64,000 nucleotides of DNA from Lentimicrobium sp. (GTDB taxonomy: Bacteria; Bacteroidota; Bacteroidia; Bacteroidales; Lentimicrobiaceae): assembly GCA_019429275.1 (NCBI GenBank), contig JAHYJC010000026.1, positions 1-64,000 of the forward strand. Reading direction: 5' to 3'. Position numbers and translations under genes: made by a program. The notes under the pieces were generated by a model. That model had not been told where the DNA came from. It saw only the letters and a list, made by a program, of their open reading frames with translations, and did no database searches. Positions 19,407 to 28,213 of this stretch are shown piece after piece (position 1 is the first letter of the stretch; every line of letters begins with the position of its first letter).

Positions 19407-19431
19407 AAGCCGGATGCTTTTTATCCGGCTT
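19407..19431. terminator. bidirectional hairpin between convergent genes
   Basis: AAGCCGGAT (19407-19415) and ATCCGGCTT (19423-19431) form a perfect 9-bp stem with a 7-nt T-rich loop, between the plus-strand lipoprotein gene and the minus-strand macroglobulin gene. There is no strong U-run, so termination efficiency is uncertain. Confidence 0.55.
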
Positions 19432-19440
19432 ACTTACTAA

Positions 19441-22400
19441 TTATTCAATTTTAACCCGAATTCCTTCTGAATGTGCCGAAAACTCAGGAGCATACATACA
19501 TTGTGCACTCGTTACACCGTTTGAAAATTCTCCTTTTTGCGAAGCCACCAGCGGATATTCAAATACCCAGGTTCCTTTTGGCAGATAACCGAAGAAGAAG
19601 TTTGTGGCAGCGTCGCGGGTATTTTCGTAATATCCGAGTCCACCGTGCCATTTGTAGCCCGAAAGCACATTCACAGGTTCAAATCCTGAAGCACGCATAT
19701 CTTTCAGATGCACATATTCCAGATCACGGTCAGTACTGAGTTCAACCCTTACCACTACCTGCTGACCGATTTTGACCGGATTTAAAGCAGAAATTTTTTC
19801 CAGCACCGGGCCAGCATTGGTATTGGTTTTAATATAGAGTTTCTTGCTGATTTTCAGGGGACTGTCGTGAGCAGTGACCTTATCAATGTTTTCAAAATAC
19901 TGCCAGTACACAGCACCCCAGGCGGGCCCTTCAGTGCTTTTACTCACGCTGATGTTCCCCAATCCTGCTTTGATGTCGCCCCCGGTCCAGGCGGTTTTAA
20001 AATAGGCAGTACCAGCTTCTGATTTTATGTCTGAAGCATCAGGATTTATAGCTTCACCTCCCAGTATAATTTTTACTCCTGATTCGGTTTGCAACCAGTC
20101 GCCACCGCGAAGCAGCAATGCATAAACCGCATCGGCTGTAGCGCGTGAAGTTGCCCAGCGTTGTGTCTGCTTTTGTTTGAGCAACCAGGTTTTCATCTGG
20201 TCAACAGCTTTGCGGTCGTTGCCGAGCTCTTCAAACAATTCAATCAGCAAGGCATGGGTTTCAACAGGAGCCTGATACCAAAAATATCCGCCGTTATTAT
20301 CGCGCCAGTACATACCCATTTCCGGATGGCTTGTCGATTTTTCGCGAAGCGATTTTACAATGGAATTTGCCGTTTTCATATCTCCGTTTCGTCTGGCCCA
20401 CAGGGCGATCATGCCCTGTGCGTAAAGGCTTTGGCTGGTCCAGTATTTACGTGCCTGAGCGCCAAAATAAGCAATTGCTTTTTCCGATTTGCTTTCAGGT
20501 TGTGCAACGCCTTTGAGATAACTCATTGCATACAGAAACTGAATGTGATCGTATCCCGGATGTAATTTCTCGTAATCTTTGGGATGGTCTTTGAGGATGC
20601 GTTCATAGTCCTCAGCCAGACGCATACTCAGATAATTTACAGCCTGTTGCACCATACGTTTTGAATCTTCGTCCTTTTTCAGATCCGTAACTTTTAGGTG
20701 GTGCATGCGGCCAAAGCCGGTAACGATAAGCTGAGTAATATAACGGCTTTCAGGCATGCCTTCAAACCACGGCCAGGCACCATTAACGGTTTGCAGTTGC
20801 TGTAATTTTCGGTTTGCAGCACGTTGTTCTGTAGCCATGCGGTTGATGTCGAACAGAAGCGCAACGCGTTGTTTCTGTTCTGATTCATTGCGCCCTTCCA
20901 TCAGCCAGGGAGTTTCTTCAAGCAACAGGTTTTTCAGTTCCTGATTTTTCTCAAGATTTGAAAGCAATGCATCGGGCGTTAGATTCTTCCAGGTTTCGAA
21001 AACAGCTCTGATTTTTGGACTGGATCCGGCAATAGAAGTTGCCAGGCTGTTTGCATACAACCGGTTAAACACCTGATCAGAATTTTCATGGGTTGATTCA
21101 GATAAATAGGGCAGTGCCTGCACCGCGTACCAGGCCGGATTCGAAGTAAATTCAAGGGTAAGTCTGTGGTTACGCAATGTGGTGCTGCCGTCAGCCTGGC
21201 TCAGCAACTTACTGAATCTGAAATCTTTGGTTTCATTTCCATTGATTGGCAAAGGCAGGGTTTCTGTCACCAGCATCCTGTTGGTAAGCACCGGCAACAT
21301 TATTTCTTCGCCATCGCTGTGATTTCCGGCAGTGGCGGTAATGCGCACCATCACAGCATCAATTGCTGCCGGAATGTTTATCGTCCACTCAACGACAGTA
21401 TTGCCGCCGGTTTCAAGCTCAAATGGTTTTGATGGCAAGGCACTACCGAACATTTCATCCACAGGTTTCAGGGTGATGGCATCAAATAACTGAAGCTTTG
21501 CTTCACCCTGCAAAGGATTGGTGGCCAGGTTACTCACCTTGGTTTGAACGGTCATTTGATCGCCTTCACGGAAAAAGCGGGGCAGGTTAGGTGTAACCAT
21601 AAGTTCTTTGCGGGTTACAACATTTTTACTGAACTGAGCATAACGAAGTTCAGTGGTGTGCGCCAATCCCATGAAATTCCAGCGCGTAAGGGCTTCGGGT
21701 ACTATAAATTCCACCCAGATTTCGCCTTCGGTGTTGGTGACCAGGTGAGGATAAAAGAATGCTGTTTCCTGAAGATTGCGACGAATCTGTGGCTCATCCG
21801 GAATTTTGATTTCTTCAGCAATTGGCAGTAGGCCTGAAGCATCATTCCCGGCTAAAGCTTCTTCTACCTGCATATCCATTTGGGCCTCAGGAGCTTCCAG
21901 GGCGGCATCCATCATTACTCCGGACCTGAGTGATTTCTCCCTGTAAAACATACCACCCGAAAGGTAATACCCGAACCAGTTCAACTGATCGTAACCACGG
22001 ATAACGCTTTGTGCAGGATCGCTTCGATACCAGGGTAAGGCGTAACTGCCTTCGGATTGGAAAGCTCTTTGGCTCTCCCAATATTGGTTTTTGAACCACT
22101 TGCTGAATACCTGAAAATTCCAGTTGTGAGGTGCAAATGCATCCAGTGAGGCATCATACATTCCGGCCAGCAACTCGGCATCGAGCGGTTTTCCATCAGA
22201 ATCGGTGATTTTGAGTTTCCATTTTTCGGTTCCGCCCGGAAACAGAGGGCTGCGGAAAGTTTCAAAAACGATGTTCAACTGATGTTTTGTGTCAGGTATT
22301 TCAACAGAAGTATTATAACTATAGCTTCGGTTGTCATAAACAAGGGTAAGGCCCAATGCTATATTTCCCGAAAAACCTTCAGGAACCTTAAATTCAAGAA

Positions 22401-25400
22401 CTTTTTGCTCCTGCGAAAGGTTAAGCCACTCTTGTTTTACTGAAGCTCCCTTCATCTGCACCTCAAAATGAAGCCGTGCATTGCGGACTTCGCTTCCGGC
22501 AAGCAAACGAATGGTTTCTCCTGCTTTTAACTGCTTAGTAAGTAAATTTCCCCAAAGGGGCTGTTTTACCGGAGATTTTTTTGAGGATGGAGAAAAAACC
22601 ACAACCTCTTTTTCGGTATTTATTTTTTCGCCAAAAGCATCGGTGGCACTGAGTGATATCAGATAGCGGCCAGGTTCCCATCTGGATAAACCAGCAATCG
22701 TTATCAGGCTATCGGCAGAAGTATTGAAAGTGTTTTTATAAACCGATTTTACTTTTTCATAAGCCTCCTGTTCCTCATCCAGATACAAATCTGTTGGAAG
22801 TTGCTTCACATACTCCTCCCGGCTGTAAATTGCCAGATCTGGCTTTTCCCAGCGCCGCTGACGGGTAAGACGTGCATACTCCTTAAGCAGAAAAGCTTCT
22901 ACCGTAACCTCTGCCGGAGTGCTTTTCCCATTTAAGTTGGTGGATGTCAGCTTAAAAGTCCTTTTCATATCCCTGTTGAGTGAAACCGGCACATCAATAT
23001 TTAACAACAGGGCCTTTGAACTTACCTGAACAAAGGTTGTTGCCGAACGCGTTTCACCGTTTATATCTGTAACATCAGCAAAAATGGTGTAACTGAAAAC
23101 AGGATCAAGGCCGTTGGATGCTGAAGGATGAGGTTTGGCCTCAAATTCTATTTTAAAAGTTCCATCGGCCTGTGTGGTTAAAGTGCCATTGGCAATTTCA
23201 CTTTCAGGGGTGTGATAAGGAGGCCAAATGCCCCTGCCAAAGCGGAAGAAAGGGTAAGAAACCGAACGCACAACCCTATAACTGACATTGGCATCGGTAA
23301 TCGGAATTCCTGTATAACTTTCTGCTATTCCGTCAACGCCGACTTTCTCATTCAGGCGGTAACTCCCGGTAATGGGGAGGAATCTGACTTCAAATTTTGG
23401 TCGTTTATATTCCTCAACATTAAAATAGGTGTTGCCTGAGTTGTTTTCAATCCTGAAATTTCCTCCCAACCCTGAAGCAGGCAATACAAAACTACCACTG
23501 AATGAGCCGTATTTATTGGATGTAACCTCTGTCGAACTGACTTTCTGTCCGTTTACATCATAAAGTACAACTGTTGATTTATTGTTGGGAACAATCCGGT
23601 TGTTATCATCCTGATTTCCAATAACCATTCCTTTAAAATACACAATTTGCCCTGGTCGGTAGATGGAGCGGTCGGTAAAAAAGAAGGTTCGCAGTTTTTC
23701 ATTCCGGTCGGGTTGCTGTTTGCGATACCGGCCGAAGTAGTTTTCAGCAACGATCCGGTCTTTTTTCAGAGAGAAATCAAAGGAAAGGGTGGCAGAATTT
23801 CTGTCACCTGAAGTTTTCACGATAAAAGAACCGTCAGCAGCGCTTGTATAAATTTCCAAATCTTTACGGATCTGACTGCGGCTGCGGTAGTCGTATTCGC
23901 GGGAGAAACTCTGAACCTTTACACCTGACACGGGCTGCCCGGTGTTGCGATTGAGTACATAGAAAAGACCTGAGCCGTCCTCATTGCGGCGGCTGATGTA
24001 ACTAATGTTGCTTGACCAGAAGTCGCGGAATGCTACCGGAGATTTTGAACGTTCAAAGGATTCATTTCCTGAAATGATAAGAAGGTAAAAACCATTTTCA
24101 ATGGAAGGATGTATAACTTCGACACTATGTGTCTGGTAATCTGTGGTTTGAGGCAAAGACACACTCCACTCTTTTAATGGTTTAATAGACAGATATTTAT
24201 CCATGGCCCTTTCATTGTAGAATTCCTGTCGCACATGGGCATCTTTGTCGAAATCAAGCTTCAGCAGCCTGAACCACACTTTGGATGTATTGCGGAAATT
24301 CACCAGAATAGGAAATGGTTTACCCGGAACCACCTCCTTGTCGATGTTAAATCTTAGGGACGGCTTTTCGATGGATTGTAGAATTACCCGGCAGTTTCTG
24401 GCTCCATCGCTTTCAGGGAACTTTTCAATGGCTTTCAGACACCACTGCCGTGCAATAATATAATTATCGTTTGGCAGTCTCTTCTCTATAACGGAACTTT
24501 TCAAATCCCTCTTCTCTCCCTGAAACCAGAAAGAAGCAATTTTTTCGATGACATCAGTCGAAACCGGATGTCTGGAATATCTCTCCTCCAAACCCAGCAA
24601 TGTCTTGAGATAAAGGCTGTCTTTTTCGACAATATTTCCCTGATTTCTTACAAAATCAAGCCTTTTTAAGGTAGCATCCACCAATGGTTCCGGGTCTTTT
24701 GCGTTAAGGTGGAATTTTTCTACTTCTTGTAAGAGGCTAATGGCCTGATAATGAAAAGAAAGTTTATCGGGAGTGAATATTTCTGTGGTGGTAAAAACCT
24801 CTGGTCTAGCAAGCATTGAAGTTTCCTGAATCACGAAAGGATTGACGGGCCTGGTTAGAGTGGATTCGTCGTTAATAAAAAAATCGATGGCCCTGTGGGC
24901 GAGGAAATCGAATAAGGTGGGCCTGAATTTCTTGGAATCTTTAGAAACTTCAAGAATCGGGTCGTACTTTTTTAGAGAAACAGACTGCAATAATGCCTGG
25001 TTATTAAATGAAGCATGGTAATGAGCAGAAGTCTTTTCCACAAACTTAGCGGCATCCCAGGTGGCAATATCTTCTGACATTTCGCCGGAAAGGTTGGTTC
25101 GTCCAAGAACCCTGTACCTGTTTTGCTGATAATACTGCCAGTAAAGGTCGGCCAGGATGGAGTGCAGAATCTGACGGGCTGGTTCAGGTTTCCCTGATAA
25201 ACTCTTTTCTGTTTCGCTGATATATTTTTCGATAAAATTTTCCTCAAAATCACTTCGCAGACGCAGCTGATAAAGTGAAGCTTTCAGAAATTCGGGCATA
25301 TCTCCCTCTTTTTCCGCCTTCGTGCTGATAGAGTTTACCAGTTCAAGTGCCGATTTTGGAAGACCCTGCCCAATGAGAGAATCTACCGTTTTCCACATAT

Positions 25401-25536
25401 CTTTGTTGTCAGATTGTATTTCCATTGCAGCGTTATTCTTTTGATGGAATATAAATGATGAAGGCATCATGCTTAATGAAACTACAACAACTGCAATCAA
25501 AACAAGGCCGAAGGCCAAAAAGAATTGCTTTTTCAT
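19441..25536 (-). CDS. alpha-2-macroglobulin family protein, thioester-less
   Basis: This 2031-residue envelope protein has an N-terminal signal anchor (about 5-25). Long Ig-like macroglobulin domains follow, including the MG2-like part near FFTDRSIYRPGQIVYFKG (about 640). The bait/A2M core is near LRNHRLTLEFTSNPAWYAVQALP, with an alpha/alpha toroid after it and a C-terminal receptor-like domain. Where thioester members have CxEQ, this protein reads STHENSDQ, so it cannot form the covalent thioester trap. Bacterial homologues are thought to inhibit foreign proteases in the periplasm. The gene lies 78 bp after a DUF3108 gene on the same strand, probably one transcript. Confidence 0.9.
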   Translation of the reverse strand: MKKQFFLAFGLVLIAVVVVSLSMMPSSFIFHQKNNAAMEIQSDNKDMWKTVDSLIGQGLPKSALELVNSISTKAEKEGDMPEFLKASLYQLRLRSDFEENFIEKYISETEKSLSGKPEPARQILHSILADLYWQYYQQNRYRVLGRTNLSGEMSEDIATWDAAKFVEKTSAHYHASFNNQALLQSVSLKKYDPILEVSKDSKKFRPTLFDFLAHRAIDFFINDESTLTRPVNPFVIQETSMLARPEVFTTTEIFTPDKLSFHYQAISLLQEVEKFHLNAKDPEPLVDATLKRLDFVRNQGNIVEKDSLYLKTLLGLEERYSRHPVSTDVIEKIASFWFQGEKRDLKSSVIEKRLPNDNYIIARQWCLKAIEKFPESDGARNCRVILQSIEKPSLRFNIDKEVVPGKPFPILVNFRNTSKVWFRLLKLDFDKDAHVRQEFYNERAMDKYLSIKPLKEWSVSLPQTTDYQTHSVEVIHPSIENGFYLLIISGNESFERSKSPVAFRDFWSSNISYISRRNEDGSGLFYVLNRNTGQPVSGVKVQSFSREYDYRSRSQIRKDLEIYTSAADGSFIVKTSGDRNSATLSFDFSLKKDRIVAENYFGRYRKQQPDRNEKLRTFFFTDRSIYRPGQIVYFKGMVIGNQDDNNRIVPNNKSTVVLYDVNGQKVSSTEVTSNKYGSFSGSFVLPASGLGGNFRIENNSGNTYFNVEEYKRPKFEVRFLPITGSYRLNEKVGVDGIAESYTGIPITDANVSYRVVRSVSYPFFRFGRGIWPPYHTPESEIANGTLTTQADGTFKIEFEAKPHPSASNGLDPVFSYTIFADVTDINGETRSATTFVQVSSKALLLNIDVPVSLNRDMKRTFKLTSTNLNGKSTPAEVTVEAFLLKEYARLTRQRRWEKPDLAIYSREEYVKQLPTDLYLDEEQEAYEKVKSVYKNTFNTSADSLITIAGLSRWEPGRYLISLSATDAFGEKINTEKEVVVFSPSSKKSPVKQPLWGNLLTKQLKAGETIRLLAGSEVRNARLHFEVQMKGASVKQEWLNLSQEQKVLEFKVPEGFSGNIALGLTLVYDNRSYSYNTSVEIPDTKHQLNIVFETFRSPLFPGGTEKWKLKITDSDGKPLDAELLAGMYDASLDAFAPHNWNFQVFSKWFKNQYWESQRAFQSEGSYALPWYRSDPAQSVIRGYDQLNWFGYYLSGGMFYREKSLRSGVMMDAALEAPEAQMDMQVEEALAGNDASGLLPIAEEIKIPDEPQIRRNLQETAFFYPHLVTNTEGEIWVEFIVPEALTRWNFMGLAHTTELRYAQFSKNVVTRKELMVTPNLPRFFREGDQMTVQTKVSNLATNPLQGEAKLQLFDAITLKPVDEMFGSALPSKPFELETGGNTVVEWTINIPAAIDAVMVRITATAGNHSDGEEIMLPVLTNRMLVTETLPLPINGNETKDFRFSKLLSQADGSTTLRNHRLTLEFTSNPAWYAVQALPYLSESTHENSDQVFNRLYANSLATSIAGSSPKIRAVFETWKNLTPDALLSNLEKNQELKNLLLEETPWLMEGRNESEQKQRVALLFDINRMATEQRAANRKLQQLQTVNGAWPWFEGMPESRYITQLIVTGFGRMHHLKVTDLKKDEDSKRMVQQAVNYLSMRLAEDYERILKDHPKDYEKLHPGYDHIQFLYAMSYLKGVAQPESKSEKAIAYFGAQARKYWTSQSLYAQGMIALWARRNGDMKTANSIVKSLREKSTSHPEMGMYWRDNNGGYFWYQAPVETHALLIELFEELGNDRKAVDQMKTWLLKQKQTQRWATSRATADAVYALLLRGGDWLQTESGVKIILGGEAINPDASDIKSEAGTAYFKTAWTGGDIKAGLGNISVSKSTEGPAWGAVYWQYFENIDKVTAHDSPLKISKKLYIKTNTNAGPVLEKISALNPVKIGQQVVVRVELSTDRDLEYVHLKDMRASGFEPVNVLSGYKWHGGLGYYENTRDAATNFFFGYLPKGTWVFEYPLVASQKGEFSNGVTSAQCMYAPEFSAHSEGIRVKIE

Positions 25537-25614
25537 ATGTAAGGTGTTTATAATTCAATTTTTAAAGAGTTGATGGGAATTCGAATGAAACGATTTTTTG
25601 CAACAGGATGCAAG

Positions 25615-26484
25615 TTAAAGGTTTTTTCCATTAGAATTTCCCTTTTTTGTTGTATCCGATCCAATAGTTTTTCCATGAACTACCAATGAAGATAAAGTGT
25701 TTTTGAGCCCTTCATAGCTTATCAGTTCCATTTTAACTGAGCCGACAATTACAGCAGAACTTACCATTACCGGAAGCCGGTTTTTGTCATCGGTAATCCA
25801 CAGCACCATAGGGTAAGGTTCAGCAAATACATCGCCTTTGATCACCATTGGCTTAAATTTCAGGCAGTTGAATGTGCCCAGTGAGGTTTTAACCTGTTCC
25901 CGTCCCAAAAATACAATTTTTGAAACGTACAAAGAATCATCCAGAAAAAAGGATAGCGGGAATGATTCATTGGGCTGAACTCCTGTAATATCAAGGGTTC
26001 TTGCATAGTAAAACACTGAAAGTATATCCTGGGCATTTTCAGGAATTTTTTTCACAGCGTTCCGGCTTACTGCTATTCCATTGTTCTGGTGAAAGGTGAC
26101 TTCGTCATCCTTTTTATACCCGCCTTCACGGGTGCGCCTGATGAAATACCAGGGAATCAGCGCCTGATCATCTATAAAAGTTTCGAAACGGTCATTGACT
26201 TTAAAAAACAGGTTAAAAGCACCTTTCGATTCTCCGGTGCCAACAATATGATACGTTGAGCGCCCGTTCTGTGTTACAGGTTTATCTTTCACTTCCAGCC
26301 TGGCTTCACCAGCCGTTACTTTGCCTGTAACAAATGACTGATAATACACCCTGAAAGTAAGTTTTTCTCCCCGTGCAAAGGCAGTATTTTCAACATACCG
26401 GTATGGCTGGGCAGCTAAACTTATTTTTATCAGCATCAGGCAGCAAGAAAGCAATATATATTTTAAAATTCCCGGAGAGTTCAT
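25615..26484 (-). CDS. DUF3108 domain-containing protein
   Basis: A 289-residue secreted protein has a signal peptide (about 8-25). The DUF3108 fold starts at FARGEKLTFRVYY and continues through the YHIVGTGESKGAFNLFFKVNDRFETFID and IPWYFIRRTREGGYKKDDEV regions. DUF3108 proteins are predicted periplasmic beta-rich, lipocalin-like proteins with no proven activity. The gene is directly upstream of the macroglobulin gene and probably in the same operon, which suggests a shared envelope role. The C-terminal 20 residues are polar and probably disordered. Confidence 0.85.
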   Translation of the reverse strand: MNSPGILKYILLSCCLMLIKISLAAQPYRYVENTAFARGEKLTFRVYYQSFVTGKVTAGEARLEVKDKPVTQNGRSTYHIVGTGESKGAFNLFFKVNDRFETFIDDQALIPWYFIRRTREGGYKKDDEVTFHQNNGIAVSRNAVKKIPENAQDILSVFYYARTLDITGVQPNESFPLSFFLDDSLYVSKIVFLGREQVKTSLGTFNCLKFKPMVIKGDVFAEPYPMVLWITDDKNRLPVMVSSAVIVGSVKMELISYEGLKNTLSSLVVHGKTIGSDTTKKGNSNGKNL

Positions 26485-26645
26485 CTGGATTCATTTTAGC
26501 GAATGTTTTGCAAAAAGCGTTCCAAAAAGGGAACAGGGGCTTTTCGTCTGGTTAACATAAACTTAATATTCATTTAACTCTGGCTTAAAACACTTCCGAA
26601 ATTGAATGGGTTACTTTGCAAGCGAAAATCAACCCTTAAAAAACC

Positions 26646-28127
26646 ATGAAAAAGATTTTAATGTATGCATTGATTGTATCGCTGGCAATTTTTTCAGCCT
26701 GTACCGATGATAATAATAACTTCAACCCGCCGTCAGTAGCTTCACCTGACCCTGCTTCTGCAGAATTTGGGAATTCTGTTGAACTCTCATTCAATTATTC
26801 TACTGATGCAGGTTTTAAATCGTCAGGTGTTTCTGCGACCAATGGAACAGCCGTGATAAAAACCGATGGAACTGCGGGTTCAAAATCCGGGAATATAGTA
26901 TTAACCTTCACAGCCGGGACTACGGTGGGTGCTGGATCTGCTGTGTTGACCGTAATTGACCGGGAAGATAAAACTTCCACCGCTACGGCACTTGTGAGTG
27001 TGCTTGAAGAAAAACTTATATTCAATGTGGAAGGCAATATTACATCCAACACCACCTGGAAGTCGGGTAAAGTTTATGTTCTGAAAAACCGTGTTGCAGT
27101 AGTTTCGGGAGTTACACTTACCATTGAGCCGGGTGTTGTTATCAAAGGTGAAGCCGGAACCGGAGCCAATGCAACAGCCCTTATCATTGCCCGCGGAGCT
27201 AAAATTATGGCGGAGGGCACGGCCGCTCAGCCCATTATTTTCACCTCCATTGCCGATGAAATTATGCCAGGTGAAGTTGCTGGTCCAAACCTTGATCCAA
27301 CCCTTAACGGTTTGTGGGGAGGTTTGATTGTTCTGGGAAATGCGCCGATTTCCGCAAGTGCAGCTTCTGTGCAGATTGAGGGCATTCCTCCTTCAGACCA
27401 GAATGGCTTGTATGGGGGATCCAATCCCAATGATGACTCCGGAGTTATAAAATATATTTCCATCCGTCACGGCGGTGCCAATATCGGCGAAGGAAACGAA
27501 ATCAATGGCCTTACCCTTGGCGGGGTTGGCTCTGGAACCATCATTGAAAATGTTGAGGTTGTTGCCAATCAGGATGATGGTATTGAATGGTTTGGCGGAA
27601 CTGTTAACGTAAAGAATGCCCTTATCTGGAATGTCGGTGATGATGCAGTTGACACCGACCAGGCCTGGTCAGGAACACTCGACAACTTTATTGTTATTGC
27701 CGGAAATGATACCGACCATGCCCTGGAAATAGATGGTCCTGAAGGCGCAATGCTTGCTGGCCATACCGTTAAAAACGGATCAATAAAAGGCAATCCGGCT
27801 ACCGAACTAGGTGACTTCCGCGATGGAGCCAGGGGAACTTTCTCAAACATTTACTTCTTTGGTTTCCCCGATCCTGCAGTTAATGGCAGGGGCGACCTTT
27901 CACTATCAGGAGATAAGACCCTTGCAAATTTTGCAGAAGGGAATCTTGTTTTCCAAAATCTACAGGTAACCCTGCCCGATGGGGTGGAACTTACGGGAGT
28001 TTTTAAAAGTGGAACTTCGGCCTATGCAACAACAGTTGCTGCCGGTGGAAGAACCGTTGGTGCTGACAAATCAGCTTTTGCAGGATGGACATGGGCTTCA
28101 GAAGCAGGCGAATTGACAAGCTTCTAA
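26646..28127 (+). CDS. beta-helix lipoprotein paired with TonB-dependent receptor
   Basis: A 493-residue protein has the lipobox FSAC with Cys19 as lipid attachment site, then an Asp/Asn-rich linker and an Ig-like domain (about 35-125). The remaining part contains turns such as LTIEPGVVIKGEAG and AQPIIFTSIADE, typical of a right-handed parallel beta-helix. No catalytic motif is seen. Such lipoproteins are often encoded just before a TonB-dependent receptor, as here (86 bp gap). By analogy with surface lipoprotein/receptor pairs it may help to capture the receptor's substrate, which I cannot identify. Confidence 0.8.
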   Translation: MKKILMYALIVSLAIFSACTDDNNNFNPPSVASPDPASAEFGNSVELSFNYSTDAGFKSSGVSATNGTAVIKTDGTAGSKSGNIVLTFTAGTTVGAGSAVLTVIDREDKTSTATALVSVLEEKLIFNVEGNITSNTTWKSGKVYVLKNRVAVVSGVTLTIEPGVVIKGEAGTGANATALIIARGAKIMAEGTAAQPIIFTSIADEIMPGEVAGPNLDPTLNGLWGGLIVLGNAPISASAASVQIEGIPPSDQNGLYGGSNPNDDSGVIKYISIRHGGANIGEGNEINGLTLGGVGSGTIIENVEVVANQDDGIEWFGGTVNVKNALIWNVGDDAVDTDQAWSGTLDNFIVIAGNDTDHALEIDGPEGAMLAGHTVKNGSIKGNPATELGDFRDGARGTFSNIYFFGFPDPAVNGRGDLSLSGDKTLANFAEGNLVFQNLQVTLPDGVELTGVFKSGTSAYATTVAAGGRTVGADKSAFAGWTWASEAGELTSF

Positions 28128-28153
28128 AATTTATAATAAAATTCAGTTATAAA

Positions 28154-28177
28154 CTCGTGGGCACTTTGCCCACGGGT
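28154..28177 (+). terminator. hairpin between beta-helix lipoprotein and receptor genes
   Basis: CGTGGGC (28156-28162) pairs with GCCCACG (28168-28174), with pairing extending outward, and a T-rich run follows. It could end the lipoprotein mRNA or act as an attenuator that lowers receptor expression relative to the lipoprotein. Confidence 0.7.
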
Positions 28178-28213
28178 TTAGTTTTTTAATTTAATTACAA
28201 ATCAGGAAATTTT

